A stretch of DNA of 24,443 nt from Proteobacteria bacterium UBA3413 (lineage in GTDB: Bacteria; Pseudomonadota; Gammaproteobacteria; Magnimaribacterales; D2472): positions 1 to 24,443 of the forward strand of contig DEOR01000025.1 in NCBI GenBank assembly GCA_002358345.1. The letters run 5' to 3'. Position 1 is the stretch's first letter. Each line of letters opens with the position of its first letter. Below, one piece after another: positions 6,701 to 15,454 of the stretch. The notes beneath the pieces are model-generated. The model worked only from the letters and a program-made list of their open reading frames with translations, did not search any database and had not been told where the DNA came from. Both the position numbers and the translations under genes were made by a program.

Positions 6701-7597
6701 TTAAGCTCTAAGTGCAGCAATCATCCTGATATGTTCTGGTGATGTGCGGCAGCAACCCCCGATCACTTTGCAGCCCATAGACATCCATTCTTTAGCAAAA
6801 TTTGCATATGCACTCGGAGTGATTGGAATTGAGTGATGGTGATGCACATCATCCACACTGTTAAAAATTTTAAGTGTTTCTTTCTCCATAGAGTTGACTG
6901 AAGAGTTAGCGTAGACCCCAATGTCTGGCACGCAGGTCTTTAAAATTTTTAGCGACTCGGTGACAAGATCTGCATGACCACAGTTAATCAGCTGGCAATC
7001 TAAATTGTATTTAGACACAGCAATGGCTGCTGTCTGTAAGTCTTCGTTCGAAGGTAAGATTGATGGGTTTAATCCGCGGGTAGTCCAGCTCACCCAAACC
7101 TTGCTGAAGTGAGTTGATGCGATGTTTGCAGCAATGTCTGCTTCATAAATTGATGACATTGTTTCGCATAGAATAATGTCCACCCTGTCTTTGTAAACTC
7201 CTGCCAGAGCTTCATAAAAATCTTCCAGCTCATTTCTTGGGGGCGTGAGATCAGGTCTATAAGATATATTTATCGGTGGGAAAGAACCCGCTATGAGCAC
7301 TTCCTTGTTACTGGTCTTCACTGCATCTTCTGCTAAGCACAGTGCTGTTTCGGTTAATGCAATAAAATCAAGATTGGGGTCTTTGGCTTTTAGTGTCAGC
7401 GGAGTAGCATAGTAATTGCTAGTTGTAATAACGTCGCAACCTGCCGCAATATTATCTTTATGGATTTCTAGGATGAGTTCTGGGTCATCCATCAAGGCTT
7501 GGGCAGACCAAATAGAATCTTTAAAGCTAGGCAGATCAAAGCCCCTCTTACTTAATTCTGTACCAAGGGCAGAATCTAAAATATAAAAATCACTCAA
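6701..7597 (-). CDS. Homocysteine S-methyltransferase family protein
   Basis: 298 residues. The start is TTG at 7595-7597, inside the end of the upstream gene (8-bp overlap), with GGAG at good spacing upstream; the protein then begins MSDFYILDSALGTEL, the usual family N-terminus. Zinc ligands are C206 (INCGHADL) and C282-C283 (GGCCRTSPEHI), as in MmuM and betaine-homocysteine methyltransferase. The family moves a methyl group from S-methylmethionine, betaine or another methyl donor to homocysteine, giving methionine. The donor cannot be read from the sequence. A betaine/carnitine-type transporter lies about 4 kb away on the other strand, so an onium-compound donor is possible. It is cytoplasmic and coupled to the TPR-sulfotransferase. 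Confidence 0.85.
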   Translation of the reverse strand: MSDFYILDSALGTELSKRGFDLPSFKDSIWSAQALMDDPELILEIHKDNIAAGCDVITTSNYYATPLTLKAKDPNLDFIALTETALCLAEDAVKTSNKEVLIAGSFPPINISYRPDLTPPRNELEDFYEALAGVYKDRVDIILCETMSSIYEADIAANIASTHFSKVWVSWTTRGLNPSILPSNEDLQTAAIAVSKYNLDCQLINCGHADLVTESLKILKTCVPDIGVYANSSVNSMEKETLKIFNSVDDVHHHHSIPITPSAYANFAKEWMSMGCKVIGGCCRTSPEHIRMIAALRA

Positions 7598-9191
7598 TGC
7601 TCACTCCATTTTCAATAAACATATTTTTTAGTGGGGATAATTCATCTTCAAAATTTTTCCAATATTTCAATCCTGAATCATAAATGGGTTGTCTAACTTG
7701 TTCGGAGCTGGGCGTTCTAACTGCTCTTTTATTGTTGTAAAAATTTAAACAGTTCTCCTCAAACTCTAAGCCACAATAATCTAACAGCTTTCTAATTTCA
7801 CTTTCCGTGTTGCTCACCATATCTTCATAAGTCACTCGATAAATTTTCTTTGGTAGGGTTTGGTCCCAGTGGCTCATAAGACGCAGATAATCAAGATAGT
7901 AATTGCCAATTCTATTGAATGAATAGCTAAAGCCTTGGCCTGATCCAAATAATTGTTTGTAGCAACTATAACAGCAATCCATGGGGTTGCGGCGAGCATC
8001 AATAATTTTTGCGTTTGGTAGTATTAAATGAATCAAGCCGATATGAGAAAAATTATTAGGCATTTTATCTATGAAATATGGCTTATCGGTAACCCTTTGA
8101 TCTAAGGTGTTTTCAAGATAGGATTCGCCCATTTGTTTAAATTGAGCTTTATCGAATGTTTCGATAATTTTAGGGTATTTTGAGATATCATTTGTAGACT
8201 TCTTATCCCCTATCTTTCTTGAAAGCGCAATAATATTTTGTAATTCAGTAGTTCCTTCAACTAATGAATGAGAAGCTAAAATTTGTTCTACCAGTGTTGA
8301 ACCAGATCGCGGCAATCCTAATATAAAAATTACATCGGTATTTTTATCGCCAACGCCGTCAAATTTATTAAATAAATCAATTGTAAAAAAATTAATAATA
8401 TCGTCGCATTCTTTTTTAAAATCCTCAGATTTCCAAGGCACTTGTTTGCTTTTGACAGAATTACCTTTTACATATGCTGCCATAGCTAACTTAAAGTTTT
8501 TTTTATCTTCTTGAGCTTTCCCTAATGCAAAAAGAAGATGATAGTAATCATCAATACTGCAATCAGGTTTATTTAATAATTGTTGTATATTGTATATATC
8601 ATCATCAGTGAATTTATAGGTCTTAAGATTAGCTAAGCTCCAGTATGCCTCACCAAAGCTAGCTTGATTTTCTATGGCTAATTTATATGAGTTAATTGCT
8701 TCATCTAATCTACCAACAGCTCTAAGGGTATGACCATAATGCAAATGAACTAAATTATTATTTGGATATTTAGTTGTAATAATTTCAAAAATTTCTAAAG
8801 CGCTATTATGATCATTAGCCAGTGCCTTATTTACAGCTTTAAGAGTTAAATACTGGACGTTATTTGGTTCGACTTCTAGGAGTTTGTCAATTTGTTTTAA
8901 TGATTCAAAAGGAAGCTGTCTTTTATATAATAGATTTGCATAACTTAATCTTGCAAGATGAAAATCAGGAGCTAAATCTAGGGCTCTGGCCAATAAATTA
9001 CCCGCATCTCTATATGCTCTAAATTTAATACCTATATCTGCTAACAACTTCATTGCATTAACATCTAAAGGGTTATCCTTAAGACATTCTCTTAAAAGAG
9101 GTTCAGCTTTTTTTAATTTATTTTTAGCTATGAGTTCTGTGGCCTCATATAACTTGGAAGGAATTTGGTTTAGGTTATGAGTTATCTTCAA
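7590..9191 (-). CDS. TPR-repeat sulfotransferase
   Basis: 533 residues. Residues 1-200 form several tetratricopeptide repeats (34-residue helical pairs such as the one holding LRAVGRLDEAINSYKLAIEN). Residues about 285-530 form a sulfotransferase domain with the PAPS loop FILGLPRSGSTLVEQIL (LPRSGS 293-298) and a 3'-phosphate segment KIIDARRNPMDCCYSC (about 395-410). The architecture matches bacterial 'TPR repeat-containing sulfotransferase' proteins, whose acceptors are mostly unknown. The only start upstream of the first TPR is TTG (9189-9191). It lies immediately after the U-tract of a strong terminator and has no clear Shine-Dalgarno, so start and transcription are uncertain. It is the second sulfotransferase of the cluster. 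Confidence 0.85.
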   Translation of the reverse strand: MKITHNLNQIPSKLYEATELIAKNKLKKAEPLLRECLKDNPLDVNAMKLLADIGIKFRAYRDAGNLLARALDLAPDFHLARLSYANLLYKRQLPFESLKQIDKLLEVEPNNVQYLTLKAVNKALANDHNSALEIFEIITTKYPNNNLVHLHYGHTLRAVGRLDEAINSYKLAIENQASFGEAYWSLANLKTYKFTDDDIYNIQQLLNKPDCSIDDYYHLLFALGKAQEDKKNFKLAMAAYVKGNSVKSKQVPWKSEDFKKECDDIINFFTIDLFNKFDGVGDKNTDVIFILGLPRSGSTLVEQILASHSLVEGTTELQNIIALSRKIGDKKSTNDISKYPKIIETFDKAQFKQMGESYLENTLDQRVTDKPYFIDKMPNNFSHIGLIHLILPNAKIIDARRNPMDCCYSCYKQLFGSGQGFSYSFNRIGNYYLDYLRLMSHWDQTLPKKIYRVTYEDMVSNTESEIRKLLDYCGLEFEENCLNFYNNKRAVRTPSSEQVRQPIYDSGLKYWKNFEDELSPLKNMFIENGVSIE

Positions 9192-9192
9192 A

Positions 9193-9225
9193 ATAAAAAA
9201 GGCTGCATCATAGTGATGCAGCCTT
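9193..9225 (-). terminator. Rho-independent terminator of the TonB receptor gene
   Basis: A perfect 12-bp inverted repeat, AAGGCTGCATCA / TGATGCAGCCTT with a 3-nt loop (9199-9225), is followed in the minus direction by six T residues and a further T-rich stretch. It lies 16 bp past the receptor's stop codon and ends right at the start of the TPR-sulfotransferase. Confidence 0.9.
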
Positions 9226-9241
9226 AGTAAATTAATTTATT

Positions 9242-11509
9242 TTAATTAAAGTTCCATGAATATTTTATACCTATTACTCTAGGTCTATTTACTGTTATAA
9301 GTCTCAGATCATCTCCATAATTTATATACAATTCTGCTTTTTCATCAAAGATATTATCTATATAAATTTGAATAGATGAATTGTCATTTATAGGCTTGAT
9401 ATAAAAGAAATTTGCAATAGCATATGAGTCTTGTTTTTCCCTATTATCATAAAATAGGCTATTCCACATAGAGTCAACATATACATAATTAAACTGCATT
9501 ATGTTTCCTTTATTTGACTCATAATTAATATTAAAGTTATATTTTAAGTCTGGTGTAAGTGGAAGGTCTTGACCATTTATAGCTCTGACACTTCCTCTTA
9601 ATACATAATCAGCTTTTAGTTTTGCATCATTCTTTGAAGCAGCAATATTAAATGAGAGATTAGCAGTTAATAAGTATCTAAGGTCTAACTCATAACCACT
9701 ACTTTCAGCTTTACCAATGTTATCTACAAGCCCCAATAAAGATATTGATGGATCAAACCACCCTAGTTGAATGTCATCCCAATTCATTTGGTACAAAGCT
9801 CCGTTTAGCCTTGCTTTACCATTAGAGAAGATTGATTTGAAACCAAACTCAGTGTTTTTTAGAAAATCTGCATCGTAAGTAGAACCTAATTGTTCTGCTC
9901 TGTTAGCGCCACCAGGCCTGTAACCCTCAGATTTTGTAAGATAAATCATAGTATCATCTGAAACATCATAAGCTATGTTTAGTTTTGAAATTGAGTCTTT
10001 ACCTTTAAAGACTGTATAAACATTATCTGGTCTTGTTGAACTGCCTATTAAATTAGATGGCCATACAACAGTACCAACAAACCCATTTAATTTAGTTTCA
10101 TTGTCAAATCTTCTATGACCTATAGTGATATTTGTTTTATCATTTAACTGATAATAGAGCTCACCAAAAATTGCATCTTCACTATCTTTTCGAACTTGAT
10201 CAGTTTGATAATATAAGTCTTCAGAGGTAGGTACTTTTCGATCTGATGGAATGGTTGGTACATGCCATTGTGAATCAAATTTTGTTTCATTTTCAGTATA
10301 AAAAGCACCCAAAATCCAACTTAACCTGTTATCAGAATTAGAAGAAAGTCTGATTTCATGAGTATCAAATGTTTGAGATGTATCGTTTTCAAATTGAACA
10401 CTAGGGTCAACACATGGATTAGTAGATGGTGTGTAACATGTATAGTAAGCTTCTACATACCCGCCTATTGAATAATGAGAATAATCACTTAAAACCTCAA
10501 AATCTCTATCAAGACTAGATGTTGTAAATGTTAAATCCGCAAAACCCAGATCACCAGTTATAGTAGCAGAAAATCTTGTCCAATCGTCCTCTTGTGAGTC
10601 TTCAAAAAATCTTCCAACTTTATAGGCACCAAGTCTATCTGGATCATGATCCCAAACACCATCACTTTCTAAATTTTGGCCCATGATAGATCCATCTAAA
10701 ACCCAATTATCATCGAGGTTTATTCGCAATGCAGCTCTGTAGCCAGATTTTACTGAATCGTTAAAATCATTCTCAACATAATCATCATTGCCTTTTGTAA
10801 TTCCACTTAATGGAAATGTTATAGAATCAGAAACTGAGTCAATATAACCCGCATCTTTATCGTTATAGCCTACAATACGTATAGCGGCATTCTCTGATAA
10901 TGGAATATTAATAAATGATTCAACCATATTGCTTAAACCGCCACCGCTGGTTGAATCAAAACTTAAATTAAATCCTGAATCAAATTCATCAGTTGGTTTT
11001 TTTGTAATAATTCGAAGATTTCCAGCCTGAGATGCAGCGCCATACAAGGTACCTTGAGGACCTGAAAGGGCTTCAATTCTTTCAATGTCATAAATATGGA
11101 TGTCTAAATTATCACCGACCATAGTTACTGGAGATTCATCTAAATAAATAGCAGCAGCTGGTCCTTGTAGAGATTGATTCGAATTGCCACTGTCAGATAT
11201 ACCTCGAATAAAAATTTGACCCATTCCAGGTCTTCTTTGAATGGCTGATACCGAAGGTAGCTGCATAACATAATCAGCAAAATCTTTGATATTGAGATCA
11301 TTCAAAGCTTGCTCTGTTAATGTTGTAATACTGATCGGAACATCCTGAAGGTTTTCAGGTCTTTTTTGTGCTGTAACAATGAGTTCCTCAACCTGCAAGC
11401 CATCATCAGCAAGCACTGGGCTTGAAAATAGTATGGATGAAGCAACGATTGTTAAACTTGAACCATAAATTGCAGCTTTGTGCAATTTCTCTAGATGAAA
11501 AATATTCAT
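9242..11509 (-). CDS. TonB-dependent outer-membrane receptor 1
   Basis: 755 residues from the ATG at 11509, chosen because AAGGGAG sits 8 nt upstream and the protein then opens with a signal peptide (MNIFHLEKLHKAAIYG followed by a hydrophobic run to PVLADD). A longer frame from 11572 only adds unrelated residues. After cleavage comes a TonB-box-like VEELIVTAQKR, then the plug domain (PSVSAIQRRPGMGQIFIRGI and GPQGTLYGAASQAGNLRIITKKP) and a long beta-barrel. It takes up large or scarce nutrients across the outer membrane using TonB energy; the plug style matches receptors for organic substrates in marine and sphingomonad-type bacteria rather than known siderophore receptors. It ends SWNFN, with the aromatic one residue from the end. 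It is divergent from the BCCT gene and closed by a strong terminator. Confidence 0.9.
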   Translation of the reverse strand: MNIFHLEKLHKAAIYGSSLTIVASSILFSSPVLADDGLQVEELIVTAQKRPENLQDVPISITTLTEQALNDLNIKDFADYVMQLPSVSAIQRRPGMGQIFIRGISDSGNSNQSLQGPAAAIYLDESPVTMVGDNLDIHIYDIERIEALSGPQGTLYGAASQAGNLRIITKKPTDEFDSGFNLSFDSTSGGGLSNMVESFINIPLSENAAIRIVGYNDKDAGYIDSVSDSITFPLSGITKGNDDYVENDFNDSVKSGYRAALRINLDDNWVLDGSIMGQNLESDGVWDHDPDRLGAYKVGRFFEDSQEDDWTRFSATITGDLGFADLTFTTSSLDRDFEVLSDYSHYSIGGYVEAYYTCYTPSTNPCVDPSVQFENDTSQTFDTHEIRLSSNSDNRLSWILGAFYTENETKFDSQWHVPTIPSDRKVPTSEDLYYQTDQVRKDSEDAIFGELYYQLNDKTNITIGHRRFDNETKLNGFVGTVVWPSNLIGSSTRPDNVYTVFKGKDSISKLNIAYDVSDDTMIYLTKSEGYRPGGANRAEQLGSTYDADFLKNTEFGFKSIFSNGKARLNGALYQMNWDDIQLGWFDPSISLLGLVDNIGKAESSGYELDLRYLLTANLSFNIAASKNDAKLKADYVLRGSVRAINGQDLPLTPDLKYNFNINYESNKGNIMQFNYVYVDSMWNSLFYDNREKQDSYAIANFFYIKPINDNSSIQIYIDNIFDEKAELYINYGDDLRLITVNRPRVIGIKYSWNFN

Positions 11510-11633
11510 TATTGACACTCCCTTAAAATTAATATCATATAAATAAATAAAAGTTTCCCATACATTTCTCATAAATGCTAGGATAATTTACCACGCATTC
11601 CATACTATCTCCTACCAACCTTATCTATATAAC

Positions 11634-13112
11634 ATGAAGACAGACAAATGGAATATTTCACTCATCGCAATGACAATTATTATCTCATTAAGCATCAGCT
11701 CCTATGTGTTAATCAATCCTGAATTATCTGCGATGCAACTCAATTCCCTTTATCAGCTGGCTGCAAAATTTTTTGAAAGCGCCTTTCAATATGGAAGCTT
11801 ATTATTAGTAGCATTCTTATTAATGTTTGCTTTATCCAAAAAAGGTGCCATCACAATAAAGTTAACGGCAAAAGATGAATACCCCTTCTTCACTTGGATC
11901 ATGATGCTCTTTGCAGCCGGGATGGGTGCTTCAATCATGTTCTGGTCACCCATAGAGTGGGCTTATTATTTAAATGAGCCTCCCTTTGGACTGGAAAATT
12001 TTTCTCGAGAACACTTTGCATTTGCAAGAACCTACTCTAATTTTCATTGGGGTCTTACTGGGTGGGCAATTTTTTGCCTGCCCGCTCTTGCATTTGCAAT
12101 CAGTTTAAATAAAAAGCCTGATAGCAAGTTAACATTCAGTGGGATCTTTTTTCATCAGACTCACTCTAACTTGCTTAGGTTATTTGGGTGGCTTCTAGAT
12201 CTTATCTTTATCCTCAGCATAATTTCTGGAGCAGGCATTGCCATAGGACTATCTTTCCCTTTAATTGCACAAATCTTTTCTTCGGTTTTAAGCATTGAGG
12301 CAACCCCATGGTTTGAGGGAGCAATTTTATTGCTGTGTCTTGCAATCTTCACCACCAGTGTAGCGCTTGGTTTAAACAAGGGCATTAAAAGACTCAGCCA
12401 AGTAAACATTTTTTTAATTGTAAATCTTTTACTATTTGTTTTATTCTTTGGTCCCACCCAGCAAATTTTTCATTATTCGCTGGAGTCATTGGGAATACTT
12501 GTTACATATTTTATACGAATGAGCACCTACACAGGCGATAGCTTTGTACAAAACTGGACTGTCTTCTACTGGGCATGGTGGATGGCTTTGGCTCCTTTTG
12601 TCGGTGCATTTATTGTTAATATTTCGAACGGAAAAACGCTTAGACAACTAATCTTTGGAACAATTTTTATGGGCGCTATTGGATGCATGCTTCACTTTAT
12701 GATTCTGGGTAACTATTCATTTATCCTCTATGAGAATAACATCCTTGATATTCCTCAACTAATTGATGATGGACAATCCAATCAAGCGATTATACAAATT
12801 CTTGAAACATTGCCAGGTGGAAATCTTCCTCTTATTCTCTATGGAATAGTGATGATTATTTTTCTATGTACCACCTATGATTCATGTGTTTATGTTTTAG
12901 CTTCCTCTTCAATGAAATCAATGAGTCATTCACCTGATGTATTTATAAGAATTATTTTTGCGCTCATCTTGGTTATTCAGCCTGCGTTATTTCTAGTGGT
13001 CGATGGGCTGGAGGTAACAAAAAATATTTTATTGCTTTGCTCTATCCCCCTGCTTGGAATATTTTTAGCAATGATGATTTACTCAGTTAAACATGCATCG
13101 GCAGATGAATAA
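11634..13112 (+). CDS. BCCT family transporter (betaine/carnitine/choline type)
   Basis: 492 residues with about twelve hydrophobic segments. Family signatures are GMGASIMFWSPIEWAYYL (about 96-113) and QNWTVFYWAWWMALAPF (about 307-322), the tryptophan-rich segment that lines the quaternary-amine binding site in CaiT and BetP. The following NGKTLRQLIFG loop is also conserved. MFWxxxEW resembles the CaiT/BetT branch more than BetP. Likely substrates are trimethylammonium or dimethylsulfonium compounds such as betaine, carnitine, choline or DMSP. It lacks the long regulatory C-terminal tail of osmoregulated members. No Shine-Dalgarno is evident before ATG 11634. It overlaps the alpha/beta hydrolase gene by 20 bp. 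Confidence 0.9.
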   Translation: MKTDKWNISLIAMTIIISLSISSYVLINPELSAMQLNSLYQLAAKFFESAFQYGSLLLVAFLLMFALSKKGAITIKLTAKDEYPFFTWIMMLFAAGMGASIMFWSPIEWAYYLNEPPFGLENFSREHFAFARTYSNFHWGLTGWAIFCLPALAFAISLNKKPDSKLTFSGIFFHQTHSNLLRLFGWLLDLIFILSIISGAGIAIGLSFPLIAQIFSSVLSIEATPWFEGAILLLCLAIFTTSVALGLNKGIKRLSQVNIFLIVNLLLFVLFFGPTQQIFHYSLESLGILVTYFIRMSTYTGDSFVQNWTVFYWAWWMALAPFVGAFIVNISNGKTLRQLIFGTIFMGAIGCMLHFMILGNYSFILYENNILDIPQLIDDGQSNQAIIQILETLPGGNLPLILYGIVMIIFLCTTYDSCVYVLASSSMKSMSHSPDVFIRIIFALILVIQPALFLVVDGLEVTKNILLLCSIPLLGIFLAMMIYSVKHASADE

Positions 13113-13833
13113 TTTAAAAACATATTTTCATAATTTTGAATCCATTGATAAAAAGAAAAAATCTATACTCTTTATACCTGGTGCCGGCATGGATCATAGG
13201 TTTGTCAGAGCCCTAAGCTTCCCTGAAGCAGATTACAATCCACCTTTAGTCATTGATGTGCCAGGTCACGGCTGGACCAAGGGATCACCCTGCAATGATA
13301 TTCAATCTTATAGCAAGTTTTTAATCCACGCTTTGCGGGAGTCTAACCTAGAAAATTTAGTGCTTTGCGGTCATAGCATGGGCGGTTTAATTGCTTTGGA
13401 TATGCTAATCCATCATGGCTTTTTGGCTCAATCATTAATTCTACTTAATAGCATATACCCCATTAGAGTATCCGATACATTAATAGAAAAAGCCAAAGCG
13501 GGTAACGGCTATGCTGCAGATTTTATTATTAAATTTGGCCTACACAAACGACTCCTAGGGATGAAAAATATCTTTCCACAAGAAGAGTCCTTGGTGATGC
13601 TAAGTGACTTGGAGGCATGCAATAATTTTCAATTAAATCACCAAGACTTAGAAAAATTGAAGTTACCCATTTCGCTCATTTTAGGCAGCAAAGATAAATT
13701 GGTTAATTTAAAGGAGGTAGATAATTTTGCCAATCATTCATCTTGCAAAGTTTATACAATGAATGAAGTTGGGCATTTTCCATTTTTTGAAAATCCTGAT
13801 GAGTTAAGTCAATTGATAACCTCAGTTATTTAA
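13093..13833 (+). CDS. Alpha/beta hydrolase
   Basis: 246 residues. Canonical fold with oxyanion segment FIPGAGMDHR, VIDVPGHG, nucleophile elbow CGHSMGG (S95), acid GSKDKLV (D201) and catalytic histidine GHFPF (H228). There is no signal peptide, so it is likely a cytoplasmic esterase or related hydrolase. The first ATG (13093) overlaps the BCCT gene by 20 bp; a second in-frame ATG at 13105 is equally possible, and neither has a clear ribosome site. The overlap implies a two-gene operon, which suggests the hydrolase acts on what the BCCT carrier imports or on a product of it. The substrate is not known. Confidence 0.85.
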   Translation: MHRQMNNLKTYFHNFESIDKKKKSILFIPGAGMDHRFVRALSFPEADYNPPLVIDVPGHGWTKGSPCNDIQSYSKFLIHALRESNLENLVLCGHSMGGLIALDMLIHHGFLAQSLILLNSIYPIRVSDTLIEKAKAGNGYAADFIIKFGLHKRLLGMKNIFPQEESLVMLSDLEACNNFQLNHQDLEKLKLPISLILGSKDKLVNLKEVDNFANHSSCKVYTMNEVGHFPFFENPDELSQLITSVI

Positions 13834-13885
13834 ACCAAGTGTCTTCCTCTCAATTCTTGGCTACTAAAGCTTAATTGCCTGGAAT

Positions 13886-15454
13886 TTACAATGGCATTAA
13901 TGCATCACATATGCTCTGACTGCTGTGATAGGCCTGCGAGATATTGTTATCTAGCATTTGCACGCTAGCGGTATGAGTCTTGTAGGGTAGCCAAGCAGGT
14001 AACTTCTCATAATTTGGATTTCCAGTTTTAACAAACTGAGTCCAGTAAGACTGTATCGTCTCTGTTAAGCGGCGGTCAACTGCATTGGTTGGTAACCACT
14101 CATCATGGGTGTCAAACACATAAGGTAATTCAGCGCCGTGATAGGCGCCCATACTTGCTGCTAATGCACCCGGTCTCACACGATTAAAGCTATAGACCCA
14201 AGATTGACCTTGATTTTCCTTGACTTTGGTTGCTAGCATTAAAGAGGGACAAACATAATGCTTGGCGGTAATCAGAAGATCCATTTGACGCTTAGGGTTA
14301 GCTATATCTACCAGCACAGATCTTAGTTGTTGCGCAACTTCATTGCTAACCTCTGCAGCTAACCATGCTTCAACATCCACTCCGTCTTCGAGATCTAATA
14401 ACCACTCGTCATGATTGGTACCTATAAGGAGATCCACGGGGTGGATTTTACCTTCGCGAACAGAGTCAACAACAGTTTTTAGAACTGAGAAATTATCCAC
14501 AACTGGATCAAAATAATGATCAGCATAAGCAATTTGAGCTGCTGCCAGAATATCCTCCGATGAAAACTCTCGGAGTTGATCTATTGCATCGTTAGGCGAT
14601 GCCTCTAATAAGAGTGATGAGAATTGTTGGCCGCGCCTTAAATGCTCTTTACGAATGCTGCGATTGGTTAAAGAAGAGCCTCCACTTTGATGAATGACTC
14701 TTGCAAAAAGATCGCGACTTAAAGGTGAAACTAAGAGGTAATCAATGTTATTTGCTCCAGCAGACTCACCCATAACCGTGACTGCATTTCTGTCACCACC
14801 AAAAACATGAATGTTATTTTGAATCCATTCCAGGGCAGCAATTTGATCTAAAAGACCAAAGTTTGCTTGCTCCAATTGAGGATGAGAAAAAAATCCAAAT
14901 ACTCCAACTCGGTAAGCTATGCTAACCACTATCACTCCCTTGCTTGCTAGTTTAGCACCTTCGTAATTAGGCTCGTAAGACCAACCACCTTTATTGCTCC
15001 CCCCATGGATATAAACAATCACCGGGAGAAGGTCTAATGTTTTTTTAGTGGGACGCCACACATTTAAATAAAGACAGTCCTCGCTTATTTCTGGGGTTAT
15101 AAATTTATCGGGTTCACTCCCAAAACTAGAGATTACATTTTTATACCAATTACTTATATGGGGTCCTTGCATACAAGCTGGAGCAAATTGATTAGCTGTA
15201 TAACTTGTCTCTTGTGGAATCCATTCTTGTGGCAAAGCCCAACGTAACTTATCAATCGGGGCAGCTGCAAAAGGTATGCCCAAATAAGATTCGCTCTGAC
15301 CTCCGGAGATGAGATTGCCGGTAAATGTTACATTGGAAATAACAACATGGGGCGTTTGTGGCTCTCCAAATTGGCAGGCTGAGAATAGAAGCAAAAGGAT
15401 CCCCATCAAGCCATTGCGTATTAGGCAGTGGTGGATGTTAAGCTGAATGATCAT
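13886..15454 (-). CDS. Carboxylesterase type B, probable lipoprotein
   Basis: 522 residues, typical length for the family. A hydrophobic N-terminus ends in LLLFSAC, a lipobox with C27 as the likely lipidated residue, so it is probably anchored in the periplasm or outer membrane. Type B features are FAAAPIDKLRW, EDCLYLNVWRP, the oxyanion hole VIVYIHGGSNKGG, nucleophile GESAG (S231), and a catalytic His in GAYHGAELPYVF. It hydrolyses carboxylic esters, substrate unknown. The start at 15454 overlaps the preceding gene by 17 bp; an internal ATG (residue 17) would leave a very short signal. It is third in an operon with the MDR and SDR genes. Confidence 0.9.
   Translation of the reverse strand: MIIQLNIHHCLIRNGLMGILLLLFSACQFGEPQTPHVVISNVTFTGNLISGGQSESYLGIPFAAAPIDKLRWALPQEWIPQETSYTANQFAPACMQGPHISNWYKNVISSFGSEPDKFITPEISEDCLYLNVWRPTKKTLDLLPVIVYIHGGSNKGGWSYEPNYEGAKLASKGVIVVSIAYRVGVFGFFSHPQLEQANFGLLDQIAALEWIQNNIHVFGGDRNAVTVMGESAGANNIDYLLVSPLSRDLFARVIHQSGGSSLTNRSIRKEHLRRGQQFSSLLLEASPNDAIDQLREFSSEDILAAAQIAYADHYFDPVVDNFSVLKTVVDSVREGKIHPVDLLIGTNHDEWLLDLEDGVDVEAWLAAEVSNEVAQQLRSVLVDIANPKRQMDLLITAKHYVCPSLMLATKVKENQGQSWVYSFNRVRPGALAASMGAYHGAELPYVFDTHDEWLPTNAVDRRLTETIQSYWTQFVKTGNPNYEKLPAWLPYKTHTASVQMLDNNISQAYHSSQSICDALMPL

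Noticed and set aside
6687..6704. Inverted repeat TTAAAT-AAAAAA-ATTTAA between convergent genes, possible terminator
   Set aside because: The stem is only A/T pairs and would be too weak for intrinsic termination; low-complexity AT sequence explains it.
11634..11640. Leaderless start for the BCCT gene because TATATAAC precedes ATG
   Set aside because: The -10-like string ends directly at the ATG, too close even for leaderless initiation at 6-7 nt, and no -35 is visible.
13834..13885. CCAAG...CTTGG stem as a terminator between convergent genes
   Set aside because: Five base pairs with a long loop and no following T-run; not convincing.
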